From contig NZ_JAPPRJ010000001.1 of the NCBI RefSeq assembly GCF_026672545.1, positions 1,364,001 through 1,428,000 of the forward strand: a stretch of 64,000 nt of DNA. Direction: 5' to 3'. The number at the start of each line of letters is the position of its first letter. Position 1 is the stretch's first letter. Origin of the DNA: Rhizobium sp. SL86 (GTDB lineage: Bacteria; Pseudomonadota; Alphaproteobacteria; Rhizobiales; Rhizobiaceae). Positions 36,048-45,240 of the stretch are shown in pieces. The position numbers were made by a program, and so were the translations under genes. Under the pieces are notes generated by a model. The model ran no database searches. It had not been told where the DNA came from and saw only the letters and a program-made list of their open reading frames with translations.

Positions 36048-36221
36048 TCAGAGCAGAACGCTTCCGGCCATGAAGGCGAGGATGAGGAAGATCAGGAACA
36101 GCGCGATTGCCAGGAAAAACAGGATCCGCGCAATGCCTGCGGTTGCCGCGGAGACGCCGGAAAAACCGAGAAAACCGGCAACGAGAGAAATAATAAAGAA
36201 AACCAGGGCCGCCTTGAGCAT
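36048..36221 (-). CDS. DUF1328 small membrane protein (YtjA-like)
   Basis: A 57-residue protein with two hydrophobic helices ([20 protein letters not shown] and [21 protein letters not shown]). That is the complete DUF1328 pattern. ATG 36221 begins the conserved [11 protein letters not shown] and has GGAG upstream; a longer reading to 36257 is not conserved. The function is unknown; homologues are stress-associated membrane peptides in several proteobacteria. Confidence 0.88.
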   Translation of the reverse strand: MLKAALVFFIISLVAGFLGFSGVSAATAGIARILFFLAIALFLIFLILAFMAGSVLL

Positions 36222-36376
36222 GATTGCACTCCGCTTTATGCGCATCTTGCTGATCAACGGCCAAAGATTTTATAGGTTCCCTTGGCGCTTCGGCTTCAAG
36301 CCCGGGATGGTTTGCGGATCGGCGATGAGGGCCGTTCTCGAAGGCGCGCGACAGCACTGACATAGGAGAGCACCTG

Positions 36377-37282
36377 GTGCGACGGAAACTCACTGTTCTC
36401 GGGCTTGCCCCCGGGCCCGCGCTGATGCTGCTCGGCATGCTGATGTTTGCCATGAACGATGCGATCGGCAAATGGCTGGTGGCCAGTTACGGGCTCGGCC
36501 AGGTCATTCTCATCCGCAGCGTGGCGGCCCTGCTCATCCTGACGCCGTTTCTCTGGGCGGGCGGCATCAAGCCGCTCCTGCAGGTGGAGCGGCCGCGCCT
36601 GCAGTTTGCCCGCGTCGTGTTCTCCACGGCGGAAATCTTCTGTTTTTATTATGCCGTCATGTACATGCCGCTCGCCGATGTGATGACCTATTGGCTGGCT
36701 GCCCCCATCTATGTCGCGGCAGCCTCGCCGCTGCTGCTCGGCGAAAAGGTCGGCTGGCGGCGCTGGACGGCGATCGGCATCGGTTTCGTCGGTGTCATCA
36801 TCACGCTCGAACCGTCGAAGGCCATGTTCACCCTGCCGGCTTTGATTTCGATTCTCGGCACCGGCGCCTTTGCCTTCATGCTGCTCTCCGGTCGCAGCCT
36901 TCGCCAGACGCCGGACAAGGCGCTCGTGCTGTTTCAGCTGACAGGCGCGGCGGTTGCCGGGCTCTTCATCGCGCCCTTCGACTGGTTGCCCATCCAGTCG
37001 ACGCCGCAGCTGATGCTTCTCGGGCTGCTTGGCGTCGTCGCCATGGGCGCACACATGCTGGTCAACCGGGCGCTGAAGATCTCCGATGCCGCGAGCGTCG
37101 CGCCCCTGCAATATACGCTTCTTCTGTGGGCGGTGTTCTTCGGCTGGCTGTTCTTTGACGAGGTGCCGCGCCCGACCATGCTGGTGGGCGCCGCTCTCAT
37201 CGTCGGCTCGGGTCTCTTCATCTTCTTCCGCGAACAGCAGCTGAAAAAGAAAGACAGCGTGCTGCCAAGCGTGCCCGAATAA
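36377..37282 (+). CDS. DMT superfamily (EamA) permease
   Basis: A 301-residue metabolite transporter with ten predicted membrane helices in two EamA repeats. The first begins near ALMLLGMLMFAMNDAIGKWLV and includes the GLGQVILIRSVAALLILTPF motif; the second begins near GTGAFAFMLLSGRSLRQTP and ends in PTMLVGAALIVGSGLFIFF. Translation starts at GTG 36377, with AGGAG seven bases upstream. The substrate is unknown (amino acids, sugars or amines are typical). It is a single gene convergent with the FAH-family gene. Confidence 0.9.
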   Translation: MRRKLTVLGLAPGPALMLLGMLMFAMNDAIGKWLVASYGLGQVILIRSVAALLILTPFLWAGGIKPLLQVERPRLQFARVVFSTAEIFCFYYAVMYMPLADVMTYWLAAPIYVAAASPLLLGEKVGWRRWTAIGIGFVGVIITLEPSKAMFTLPALISILGTGAFAFMLLSGRSLRQTPDKALVLFQLTGAAVAGLFIAPFDWLPIQSTPQLMLLGLLGVVAMGAHMLVNRALKISDAASVAPLQYTLLLWAVFFGWLFFDEVPRPTMLVGAALIVGSGLFIFFREQQLKKKDSVLPSVPE

Positions 37283-37284
37283 CG

Positions 37285-38436
37285 TCAGAACAGCCGGCGC
37301 TGCGCGAGATTCTTCATCAGCGCGCCGGTTCCGAATGTCCATTCGGGGCAGGCATCGCTGCGGTCCACCCAGTTGACGAGGCGACCGAGGCTCGGCGTCG
37401 AGATCTCCACCCGGTCGCCGATCTCGTGCGTGAACCCCTGGCCGGGCGCCCGCCTGTCCTTGACCGGCGCAAACATGGTGCCGAGAAAAAGAACCGCACC
37501 GTCCGGATACTGATGATTGCGATTGCGAAGCTGCCCGGCAAGGTCTGCCGGTTTGCGGCTGATCGCCGCCATATGGCTTTCGCCGCTCATCGTGAAACCA
37601 TCCGTGCCCTCGACCAGCAGCGAGACCTTGAGTTCTTCCACGTGCGAGAGGGTGAACGCAGCATCAAAAAGACGGATGAACGGGCCGATCGCACAGGACG
37701 CATTGTTGTCCTTCGCCTTGCCGAGCAACAGCGCCGAGCGGCCTTCCACGTCGCGCAGGTTCACGTCATTGCCGAGCGTCGCACCGATGATCGTGCCGTC
37801 GGCGCGCAGGACGAGGACGACCTCCGGCTCCGGATTGTTCCACTGCGAGATCGGGTGGATGCCGACCTTCGCCCCGCAACCAACCGCCGACATGACTTGT
37901 GCCTTGGTGAATATCTCGGCGTCGGGGCCGATGCCCACCTCGAGATATTGCGACCAGAGGCCCATCTCCTGCAGCAGCGCCTTCACCTCGGCGGCCTTCT
38001 GCGATCCGGCCACCAGACCGCGCAGATTGTCGCCGATGACCGGCGCCAGCCGCGCGCGGATATCCTGCGCACGCGACGCATCACCACGCGCCTGTTCCTC
38101 GATCACGCGTTCAAGCATGCTGTCGGCAAAGGTCACGCCTGCAGCCTTCACCGCCTGCAGATCGATGGGTGCCAGAAGTTCTCCGGCACTGCCGTCCAGA
38201 TAGTCCGCAAGCGGACCGAGATCGGCAAGCGAACTGCTGTTGACCACCTCCAGAAGATCGTCGCGCTCCAACAGCAGCGACATGGTCGGGCCGAAGGATG
38301 TCAGGTCATACAGGCGCTCCCCCCGCACCGTGACCAGGCATGGGCCTTCGGCGCTGCGTGACCAGACGCGCCCGACCAGGCAGGCCTCCTCCTTTGGCAA
38401 CAGGTCCACCGGTCTCAGGCTGTGTTCAATCCGCAT
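37285..38436 (-). CDS. Fumarylacetoacetate hydrolase (FAH) family protein
   Basis: A 383-residue enzyme of the FAH fold, a metal-dependent hydrolase, decarboxylase or dehydratase group. Conserved metal-site and loop sequences are EPEVVLVLRADGTIIGATLGNDVNLRDVEGRSALLLGKAKDNNA-like, namely NPEPEVVL, GNDVNLRD and GKAKDNNASCAIGPFI, then ISRKPADLAGQL and GDRVEISTPSLGRLVN. It is longer at its N-terminus than ordinary FAH members. ATG 38436 has GGGAGA upstream. Related proteins act in sugar-acid or aromatic breakdown; no pathway genes are next to it, so the reaction is open. Confidence 0.85.
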   Translation of the reverse strand: MRIEHSLRPVDLLPKEEACLVGRVWSRSAEGPCLVTVRGERLYDLTSFGPTMSLLLERDDLLEVVNSSSLADLGPLADYLDGSAGELLAPIDLQAVKAAGVTFADSMLERVIEEQARGDASRAQDIRARLAPVIGDNLRGLVAGSQKAAEVKALLQEMGLWSQYLEVGIGPDAEIFTKAQVMSAVGCGAKVGIHPISQWNNPEPEVVLVLRADGTIIGATLGNDVNLRDVEGRSALLLGKAKDNNASCAIGPFIRLFDAAFTLSHVEELKVSLLVEGTDGFTMSGESHMAAISRKPADLAGQLRNRNHQYPDGAVLFLGTMFAPVKDRRAPGQGFTHEIGDRVEISTPSLGRLVNWVDRSDACPEWTFGTGALMKNLAQRRLF

Positions 38437-38599
38437 GTCTCTCTCCCAATCTGCGTTGGCAGACCGCTTCCGCCTGCCGCCCGTTGTTTTATACGAAAGA
38501 TTGCGGATGAAAACCGGTTCCCGGTCAACCGCCGGCTCCGACGTTTGGTCGCCGTACTGGATCGCGTCCGGCCAGCAGGAGGGGATAACGCGGTCCCGA

Positions 38600-38631
38600 A
38601 ACAGAAAACCCGCCGGATCGACGGCGGGTTT
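38600..38631 (-). terminator. Terminator downstream of dctA
   Basis: AAACCCGCCG (38606-38615) pairs with CGGCGGGTTT (38622-38631), followed on the minus strand by TCTGTTTC. It is the second hairpin after the dctA stop. Confidence 0.75.
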
Positions 38632-38652
38632 GTGAGAGCGGGTTTGTGAGAG

Positions 38653-38685
38653 TGGGCCGCCACGGACATCGTCTCGGGCGGCCCA
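38653..38685 (-). repeat. Nine-bp hairpin between dctA and its terminator
   Basis: TGGGCCGCC (38653-38661) pairs with GGCGGCCCA (38677-38685). No T-run follows. Next to it GCGGGTTTGTGAGAG is tandemly repeated near 38625-38655. Confidence 0.5.
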
Positions 38686-38725
38686 TCTTCTTGAGACGTT
38701 GCGGTCTCTTTCCTTGGGAGGAAAC

Positions 38726-40057
38726 TTATTCCGCCGGTTGCAAGACGGCCGGGGCAGTCGGTTCTGCCGGCAGGTGGCCCGCCAGCGCTTCCGCCAGCTT
38801 CGTCTGGTCCAGTTCGTTTTCCCAGCGTGCAACGACGATGGTGGCCACCGCATTGCCGACGAAGTTGGTCAATGCCCGGCATTCCGACATGAAGCGGTCG
38901 ATGCCGAGGATCAGCGCCATGCCGGCAACCGGAACCGCCGGAACGACGGAGAGCGTCGCCGCCAGCGTGATGAAACCGGCACCGGTGATGCCGGCCGCAC
39001 CCTTGGAGCTCAGCATGGCCACCAAAAGCAGCAGGATCTGATCAGCAAGCGACAACTGGATATCCGTTGCCTGGGCAATGAACAGGGCAGCAAGTGTCAT
39101 GTAGATGTTGGTGCCGTCCAGGTTGAACGAATAACCCGTCGGGATGACGAGACCGACAACCGAACGCTTGCAGCCGGCACGTTCCATCTTCTGCATCAGA
39201 CCGGGCAGAGCCGCTTCCGAGGAGGACGTGCCGAGGACCAGCAGAAGCTCTTCCTTGATGTAGCGGATGAGCGCCACGATCGAGAAGCCATTGTAACGGG
39301 CGACGGCACCGAGCACCACGAAGACGAAGAGCAGCGAGGTGAGGTAGAAGGTGCCGATGAGCATCGCCAGGTTGGCGATCGAGCCGATGCCGTATTTGCC
39401 GATGGTAAATGCCATGGCGCCGAAGGCGCCGATCGGCGCAGCCTTCATCAGGATGGCGACCAGCTTGAAAATCGGCGCGGTGACGGCATTGAGGAAATCG
39501 GTGACCGGCTTGCCGCGATCGCCGACCATGGCGAGCGAAATGCCGAACAGCACGGAGAAGAACAGCACCTGCAGAATATCGCCTTCGGCGAAGGCTCCGA
39601 CGATGGTCGTCGGAATGATGTTCATCAGGAAACCGGTGATCGAGGTCTCGTGGGCCTTGGTGGCATAGGTCGAGACGGCTTTCGCGTCGAGCGAGGCCGG
39701 ATCGATGTGCATGCCGGCACCGGGCTGGACGACGTTGGCGACAATCAGTCCAACGATCAGCGCCAGCGTCGAGAAGGCGAGGAAGTAGATCATCGCCTTG
39801 CCGGCCACACGACCGACCTTCTTCAGGTCAGACATGCCGGCAATGCCGGTTGCGACCGTCAGGAAGATCACCGGGGCGATGATCATCTTGACGAGACGGA
39901 TGAAGGCGTCACCCAGTGGCTTCAGCGAGGCGCCGAATTCGGGATAGAAATGACCGAGCAGGATACCGGCGGCAATCGCCACCAGCACCTGGACGTAGAG
40001 CTGTCGATACAGCGGAATTTTGCCGCGCGGCGTGGCGGCATCAAGATGCAAATCCAT
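38726..40057 (-). CDS. dctA: C4-dicarboxylate transporter DctA
   Basis: DctA is the proton/sodium symporter for succinate, fumarate and malate, essential for feeding nitrogen-fixing bacteroids in rhizobia. The 443 residues have the family motifs [17 protein letters not shown], the Ser-rich [37 protein letters not shown] and [15 protein letters not shown], with eight or so membrane helices. ATG 40057 begins [25 protein letters not shown] and has a GAGGATC site. Upstream lie a sigma-54 promoter and a DctD-type site, so expression should need DctB-DctD and RpoN. Confidence 0.97.
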   Translation of the reverse strand: MDLHLDAATPRGKIPLYRQLYVQVLVAIAAGILLGHFYPEFGASLKPLGDAFIRLVKMIIAPVIFLTVATGIAGMSDLKKVGRVAGKAMIYFLAFSTLALIVGLIVANVVQPGAGMHIDPASLDAKAVSTYATKAHETSITGFLMNIIPTTIVGAFAEGDILQVLFFSVLFGISLAMVGDRGKPVTDFLNAVTAPIFKLVAILMKAAPIGAFGAMAFTIGKYGIGSIANLAMLIGTFYLTSLLFVFVVLGAVARYNGFSIVALIRYIKEELLLVLGTSSSEAALPGLMQKMERAGCKRSVVGLVIPTGYSFNLDGTNIYMTLAALFIAQATDIQLSLADQILLLLVAMLSSKGAAGITGAGFITLAATLSVVPAVPVAGMALILGIDRFMSECRALTNFVGNAVATIVVARWENELDQTKLAEALAGHLPAEPTAPAVLQPAE

Positions 40058-40132
40058 GTGTCTGATCCTCCAGCGCGCCCCCACCGTCTCAACGGTTCTC
40101 CCGGGGCGGTCTTTGATGATGCAGCTTGCTTC

Positions 40133-40147
40133 GCAAATGCCGTGCCA
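40133..40147 (-). promoter_or_regulatory. Sigma-54 (RpoN) promoter of dctA
   Basis: On the minus strand TGGCAC (40147-40142), five bases, TTGC (40136-40133): the -24/-12 consensus without mismatch at the GG and GC doublets. The transcript would start near 40121, about 64 bases before the dctA ATG. Confidence 0.9.
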
Positions 40148-40186
40148 GACCAAGGGACAACATCTATCTATCTGTAATCACGCTAT

Positions 40187-40198
40187 ATTTCTAGAAAT
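40187..40198. promoter_or_regulatory. Perfect 12-bp palindrome between dctA promoter and DctD site
   Basis: ATTTCTAGAAAT is a perfect palindrome located between the DctD site and the -24 element, where an additional activator or bending protein could bind. Its role is unknown. Confidence 0.4.
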
Positions 40199-40221
40199 CC
40201 ATCGGACGCCGCTCTCTGATT

Positions 40222-40239
40222 TGTGCGGATTTTCGCACT
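40222..40239. promoter_or_regulatory. DctD-type upstream activator site
   Basis: GTGCG (40223-40227) and CGCAC (40234-40238) are inverted repeats separated by GATTTT, inside TGTGCG-N6-CGCACT. It lies about 108 bp upstream of the predicted dctA start, the usual position of DctD sites. Confidence 0.75.
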
Positions 40240-40264
40240 TTCCGTTTACAGAGCTGGCGGATTC

Positions 40265-42142
40265 ATGCACAATCATCCGATGACACGCTTCCCCTCCGCC
40301 AGCCGCAAACGCCTTCTTGCGTGGGGCACCAACAGCGCCCGTGCCTGGGTCCTGTTTGCCTGCACCAGCCTTCTGCTGGCTGCCGGGTCGCTTCTGCTCG
40401 CCCAGCAGATCGCCACCCGCACGGCACTTGAGAGCCTCGAACGGCAGGGGCGAGCCGATGCGGGCCTGAAGGTGGCCCTGTTGCGCGCCGTGCTGGAGCG
40501 TCCGCGCTCGCTGCCTCTCATCCTGTCTCGTGACCGGGAGGTGGAAGAGGCGTTGAAGGCGCCAGATAGCGCCCGGATCGCGGCGCTGAACCGCAAGCTG
40601 GAGGATCTTGTTGCCGGCACATCGGCCTCCGTCCTTTACGTCATCGACGTGAAGGGCCTGTCGATTGCCGCCAGCAACTGGCGGGAACCGTCGAGTTTCG
40701 TCGGCAGCGATTATGCCTTCCGGGCCTATTTTTCCGGGGCGATCGACAAGGGCCGGGCTGAACATTTCGCACTCGGCAGTGTCAGCGGCAGGCCCGGGCT
40801 CTACATCTCCCACCGCGTCGATGATGCCGCCGGCAGGCCGCTCGGCGTCGTGGTGGTCAAGACGGAATTCGACCAGTTGGAGAGTGACTGGCGCGATGCG
40901 CTGCGGCCGACCTTTGTGGCAGACGATAACGGCGTGGTGCTGATCACCAGCATTCCGTCGTGGCGGTTCATGTCGCTCGGCACCGCCTCTCCGGAGGTCC
41001 TGAGCCGGGTAAGATCAAGCCGCCAGTTCGGCGAGGAGATGCTGCTGCCGTTGCCCATTCTCTCTGGCGCCCCACTCAGCGAGAATGCCCGCCGTGTGGA
41101 GACAGCACTTCCGGGCGGTACCCGCGAGGGATTTGTCGAGGTCGGCCTGCCGGTCCCGTCGACGCCCTGGTCGCTCCACTTCCTGCTGCCGGTCGAGCCG
41201 GCGCTGAATGCTGCCATCCGCCAGGCGCAGATGGCGGCCCTGCTGCTGCTCGCGCCCTTTCTGGGGCTCGTTGCCTTTCTCATTCGCCGGCGCCAGCAGG
41301 TGCTGGCGCGGATTGCGACCGAGCAGGCAGCCCGCCTGGAACTGGAACAGCGGGTCGAGGCCCGCACGCTCGCTCTTCGGCAGGCCAGAGACAGGCTGGA
41401 GGCGGAAATTGCCGATCACCGCGCAACGGAGGCACGCTTGCAGGGCGTGCAGCAGGAACTGGTGCAGGCCAATCGCCTGGCGATCCTCGGGCAGGTGGCC
41501 GCCGGCGTCGCGCACGAGATCAACCAGCCCGTTGCAACGATCCGCGCCTATGCCGACAATGCGAGGACCTATCTCGACCGCCAGCAGCTGGAACCGGCTT
41601 CCAGCAACCTGACAGAGATCGCCGAACTGACGGAGCGGATCGGCACCATCACCCAGGATCTGAAGGCACTTGCCCGCAAGGGCCGTTCTGCACCGGAACC
41701 CGTTCCGGTCCGGGATGTGCTGACCGGCGCCGTGATGCTGCTGAAGAGCCGGTTTGCCGGCCGGCTCGAGGCGCTTGTCCTTGATCTGCCGAACCCGTCT
41801 CTCCTGGTGCTCGGCAATCGTCTGCGGCTGGAGCAGGTGATGATCAACCTGTTGCAGAACGCGCTGGAGGCGATCGAAACGCTGCCGGGCGGTCAGGTGC
41901 GGGCGTTTGTCGAGGAGGCCGCGGGAACGGTCACTGTTGTCGTGCAGGATAACGGCCCCGGCATCGCGCCGGAGGTGCTGCGGCAGCTGTTCACGCCCTT
42001 CAACACATCCAAGGAGGCGGGCCTTGGATTGGGTCTCGTCATCGCCAAGGATATCATCAGCGACTACGGCGGGCATATCGGCGTCGAAAGCCGCCCGACA
42101 GGCACGCGTTTTTCCGTCACGCTCAAGCGAGCCAACCCATGA
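40265..42142 (+). CDS. dctB: C4-dicarboxylate sensor histidine kinase DctB
   Basis: DctB senses external dicarboxylates and phosphorylates DctD. The 625 residues have an N-terminal helix ([18 protein letters not shown]), a periplasmic double-Cache sensor ([18 protein letters not shown] and similar), a second helix near residue 325, a coiled segment, and a kinase core. The H-box is [21 protein letters not shown] with His near residue 417, the N-box [17 protein letters not shown], and the G-boxes [11 protein letters not shown] and [17 protein letters not shown] 40265 was chosen over 40280. It overlaps dctD by four bases. Confidence 0.96.
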   Translation: MHNHPMTRFPSASRKRLLAWGTNSARAWVLFACTSLLLAAGSLLLAQQIATRTALESLERQGRADAGLKVALLRAVLERPRSLPLILSRDREVEEALKAPDSARIAALNRKLEDLVAGTSASVLYVIDVKGLSIAASNWREPSSFVGSDYAFRAYFSGAIDKGRAEHFALGSVSGRPGLYISHRVDDAAGRPLGVVVVKTEFDQLESDWRDALRPTFVADDNGVVLITSIPSWRFMSLGTASPEVLSRVRSSRQFGEEMLLPLPILSGAPLSENARRVETALPGGTREGFVEVGLPVPSTPWSLHFLLPVEPALNAAIRQAQMAALLLLAPFLGLVAFLIRRRQQVLARIATEQAARLELEQRVEARTLALRQARDRLEAEIADHRATEARLQGVQQELVQANRLAILGQVAAGVAHEINQPVATIRAYADNARTYLDRQQLEPASSNLTEIAELTERIGTITQDLKALARKGRSAPEPVPVRDVLTGAVMLLKSRFAGRLEALVLDLPNPSLLVLGNRLRLEQVMINLLQNALEAIETLPGGQVRAFVEEAAGTVTVVVQDNGPGIAPEVLRQLFTPFNTSKEAGLGLGLVIAKDIISDYGGHIGVESRPTGTRFSVTLKRANP

Positions 42143-43506
42143 CCTGCCCCTCTCCCGTCATCCTGATCGACGATGATCGTGCACTGCTGCGCGCCACAAG
42201 CCAGACGCTCGAACTCGCCGGTTTTGCCGTGTCCGCCTTCGAATCACCGATCGAGGCCCTCGCCAATATCCACGCCGATTTTCCGGGCATCATCGTCTCG
42301 GATGTCCTGATGCCACGCATCGACGGCCTCGAACTCTTCGACCGCGTCCGGACGATCGATCCGCAGCTGCCGGTGATCCTGATCACGGGACATGGCGACA
42401 TTCCCATGGCGGTAAAAGCGATCCAGGACGGGGCCTATGATTTTATCGCCAAGCCGTTTGCCGCCGATCGACTGGTTCAGTGCGTGCAACGTGCCGCCGA
42501 AAAAAGGGCGCTGGTGCTGGAAAACCGGGCGCTTCGCCAGGCGGCCGAGACCGAGGACGGCGATCTGCCGCTGATCGGCCAGACGCCGGTGATGGAGCGA
42601 CTGCGGCGAACCTTGCGGCAGATTGCCGATACCGATGTCGACGTGCTGCTGACCGGCGAGACCGGCACCGGCAAGGAGGTGGTGGCGAGCCTGCTGCATC
42701 GCTGGAGCCGCCGCACGAAAGGCAATTTCGTCGCGTTAAACTGCGGCGCGCTGCCCGAACAGATCATGGAGAGTGAACTTTTTGGCCACGAAGCCGGCGC
42801 CTTTACCGGAGCACAGAAGCGGCGCGTCGGACGCATCGAACATTCCAGTGGCGGCACCCTGTTCCTCGATGAAATCGAAAGCATGCCACCCGGCACGCAG
42901 GTGCATATGCTGCGCGTGCTGGAGATGCGCGAGGTGACGCCGCTCGGCACGAACGAGATCCGTCCGGTCGATCTCAGGGTCGTGGCGGCCGCAAAAGTCG
43001 ATCTCGGCGATCCGGCGCAGCGGGGCGATTTCCGCGAGGATCTCTATTACCGGCTAAACGTAGTGACGCTGTCGATCCCGCCTTTGCGCGAGCGTCGGGA
43101 CGACATTCCGCTTCTTTTCCGCCATTTCACCCAACGCGCCGCCCGCCGCTTTGCCCGCGAGGTGCCGCAGCTTTCCTCGGCAGTGTCCCGCCACCTCGCA
43201 GACCATGACTGGCCGGGCAACGTGCGCGAACTGACGCATTTTGCAGAGCGTTTCGTGCTCGGCCTGGAGCCGGTTGCCGACCGTGCCGGCGCGCTTCCTG
43301 CCGGACGAGAGACTGAGGCGGTGGATGCCCTGCCAGACCGGATCGCGCGGATCGAGGCAAAAATCATCCGCGAGACGCTGATGGCGCATGAGGGCGACGT
43401 GCGCAAAACCATCGAGGCGCTCGGCATTCCGCGCAAGACGTTCTACGACAAGCTGCAGCGGCACGGCATCGTGCGCGGCGCCTTTTCCACGCGTGGCGAC
43501 GGTTAG
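42139..43506 (+). CDS. dctD: C4-dicarboxylate response regulator DctD (sigma-54 activator)
   Basis: DctD activates the RpoN-dependent dctA promoter after phosphorylation by DctB. The 455 residues contain a receiver domain (phosphoacceptor Asp55 in [12 protein letters not shown]), an AAA+ domain with Walker A GETGTGKE, the sigma-54 contact loop GAFTGA, Walker [11 protein letters not shown], and a C-terminal Fis-type helix-turn-helix ([20 protein letters not shown]). The ATGA overlap with dctB at 42139-42142 implies coupled translation. The binding site lies just upstream of dctB. Confidence 0.97.
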   Translation: MTCPSPVILIDDDRALLRATSQTLELAGFAVSAFESPIEALANIHADFPGIIVSDVLMPRIDGLELFDRVRTIDPQLPVILITGHGDIPMAVKAIQDGAYDFIAKPFAADRLVQCVQRAAEKRALVLENRALRQAAETEDGDLPLIGQTPVMERLRRTLRQIADTDVDVLLTGETGTGKEVVASLLHRWSRRTKGNFVALNCGALPEQIMESELFGHEAGAFTGAQKRRVGRIEHSSGGTLFLDEIESMPPGTQVHMLRVLEMREVTPLGTNEIRPVDLRVVAAAKVDLGDPAQRGDFREDLYYRLNVVTLSIPPLRERRDDIPLLFRHFTQRAARRFAREVPQLSSAVSRHLADHDWPGNVRELTHFAERFVLGLEPVADRAGALPAGRETEAVDALPDRIARIEAKIIRETLMAHEGDVRKTIEALGIPRKTFYDKLQRHGIVRGAFSTRGDG

Positions 43507-43688
43507 GGAATTGCTCCGCCACACCGTTGATATCCGTCTGTCACATATCCTTGTCTAGGATGGACCGCGCCAGCGGTCCGGCAGAAATCGGCGGTCGCCA
43601 TTTGAAAGCGCCGTGTCGTGCCTATATGGCTTGTCCTGTAGCTGATCCTTCACCCGCTGTTCTGCCGGGTCATGCAAGAGAGAAATAG

Positions 43689-45005
43689 ATGCGTATCACG
43701 ATGATTGGTGCCGGCTATGTGGGTCTGGTCTCCGGCGTTTGTTTTGCCGATTTCGGCCATGAGGTGACCTGTGTCGACAATGTCGCGGAAAAGGTCGAGG
43801 CGCTGCGCAACGGCGTGATCCCGATCTACGAGCCGGGCCTCGATGAACTGGTGAAGTCGAACGTCAAGGCGGGCCGCCTCACCTTCACCACGGATCTGGC
43901 TGCAGCCGTTGCCGATGCCGACGTGGTCTTCATCGCGGTCGGCACGCCGTCGCGCCGCGGCGATGGCCATGCGGATCTCTCCTTCGTTTATGCCGCAGCA
44001 AAAGAGATCGCCCATGCGATGAAGGGTTTTACCGTCATCGTCACCAAGTCGACGGTTCCGGTTGGCACCGGCGACGAGGTGGAGCGGATCATCCGCACCG
44101 AGCGGCCGGACGCCGATTTTGCCGTCGTCTCCAACCCGGAATTCCTGCGCGAAGGAGCGGCCATCTCCGACTTCAAGCGCCCGGACCGTATCGTCATCGG
44201 TTCGGAGGACGAGCGCGCCACCGAGGTGATGCGCGAGGTCTACCGGCCGCTTTATCTCAATTCCGCGCCGCTGTTCTTCTGCGACCGCCGCACCTCGGAA
44301 CTCATCAAATATGCCGGCAATGCGTTTCTCGCGATGAAGATCACCTTCATCAACGAGATGGCGGATCTCTGTGAAAAGGTCGGCGCCGACGTGCAGAAGG
44401 TCGCCAAGGGCATCGGCATGGACAAACGCATCGGCGACAAGTTCCTGCATGCCGGCCCGGGCTATGGCGGTTCGTGTTTCCCGAAGGACACCATGGCGCT
44501 GGTCAAGACCGCGCAGGATCACGACAGCCCGGTGCGCCTCATCGAAACGACGGTGGCGGTCAATGATACACGCAAGCGCGCCATGGCCCGCAAGGTGATG
44601 GCCGCCTGCGACGGCAATGTGCGCGACAAGAAGATTGCCATCCTCGGCCTCACCTTCAAGCCGAACACCGACGACATGCGCGACGCGCCGTCGATCTCGA
44701 TCATCCAGGCGCTGCAGGATCACGGTGCAAAGATCCATGCCTATGACCCGGAAGGCATGGAGATTGCCCGCGGCATGCTCTCGGGCGTCGAGTTCGGCAC
44801 GGATCCCTACAAGATCGCCGAAGGTGCCGATGCGCTGGTGCTGGTGACGGAATGGGATGCGTTTCGCGCGCTCGACTTCCGCCGCCTGAAACAGATCATG
44901 GCCCAGCCGGTGATGGTCGACCTGCGCAACGTCTATCCCGCCGAGGAAGTGACCCGCCACGGCGTGAGCTATTTCGGGGTCGGACGTCAGGTCGCTGCGG
45001 AATAA
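43689..45005 (+). CDS. ugd: UDP-glucose 6-dehydrogenase
   Basis: It oxidises UDP-glucose to UDP-glucuronate for exopolysaccharide and lipopolysaccharide; the rhizobial name is rkpK. The 438-residue protein has the NAD motif GAGYVGLVSG, the substrate lysine region KYAGNAFLAMKITFINE, the catalytic Cys in GPGYGGSCFPKD and the C-terminal domain (KIAILGLTFKPNTDDMRDAPS). ATG 43689 has an AGAGAG site. It is a single transcription unit closed by a hairpin at 45018-45048. Confidence 0.97.
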   Translation: MRITMIGAGYVGLVSGVCFADFGHEVTCVDNVAEKVEALRNGVIPIYEPGLDELVKSNVKAGRLTFTTDLAAAVADADVVFIAVGTPSRRGDGHADLSFVYAAAKEIAHAMKGFTVIVTKSTVPVGTGDEVERIIRTERPDADFAVVSNPEFLREGAAISDFKRPDRIVIGSEDERATEVMREVYRPLYLNSAPLFFCDRRTSELIKYAGNAFLAMKITFINEMADLCEKVGADVQKVAKGIGMDKRIGDKFLHAGPGYGGSCFPKDTMALVKTAQDHDSPVRLIETTVAVNDTRKRAMARKVMAACDGNVRDKKIAILGLTFKPNTDDMRDAPSISIIQALQDHGAKIHAYDPEGMEIARGMLSGVEFGTDPYKIAEGADALVLVTEWDAFRALDFRRLKQIMAQPVMVDLRNVYPAEEVTRHGVSYFGVGRQVAAE

Positions 45006-45017
45006 TCCACACAAGAC

Positions 45018-45052
45018 ACGAAGCAGCCATCGCCTTCGGCTGCTTCGTTGTC
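45018..45052 (+). terminator. Terminator-like hairpin after ugd
   Basis: ACGAAGCAGCC (45018-45028) and GGCTGCTTCGT (45038-45048) form a perfect 11-bp stem. The T-tail is short (TTGTC), so efficiency is uncertain. Confidence 0.7.
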
Positions 45053-45084
45053 ACCAGACTTTCAAAAAAAACGTCACAGAGAGC

Positions 45085-45113
45085 TTGTGCAATAAAAATC
45101 TGTCGTCTATATG
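45085..45113 (+). promoter_or_regulatory. Promoter of tRNA-Pro
   Basis: TTGTGC (45085-45090), a 17-bp spacer and TATATG (45108-45113). The expected start near 45120 is eight bases before the mature tRNA. Confidence 0.75.
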
Positions 45114-45127
45114 GGCGCCACTGGTCA

Positions 45128-45204
45128 CGGAGTGTAGCGCAGTCTGGTAGCGCACCACGTTCGGGACGTGGGGGTCGAGTGTTCGAATCACTCCACTCCG
45201 ACCA
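45128..45204 (+). tRNA. tRNA-Pro (anticodon CGG)
   Basis: A 77-nt cloverleaf with encoded CCA. Acceptor CGGAGTG/CACTCCG, D-arm TAGCGCAGTCTGGTAGCGC, anticodon stem CCACG/CGTGG with loop TTCGGGA and anticodon CGG, and T-arm GAGTG-TTCGAAT-CACTC. It decodes CCG. Confidence 0.96.
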
Positions 45205-45240
45205 GTTTAAAACTCCCGAAAATCCCCGAAATCTGCTTGA

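Noticed and set aside
38620..38660. Tandem GCGGGTTTGTGAGAG as start of a repeat array or CRISPR
   Set aside because: Only two copies, partly explained by the dctA terminator arm; no spacers.
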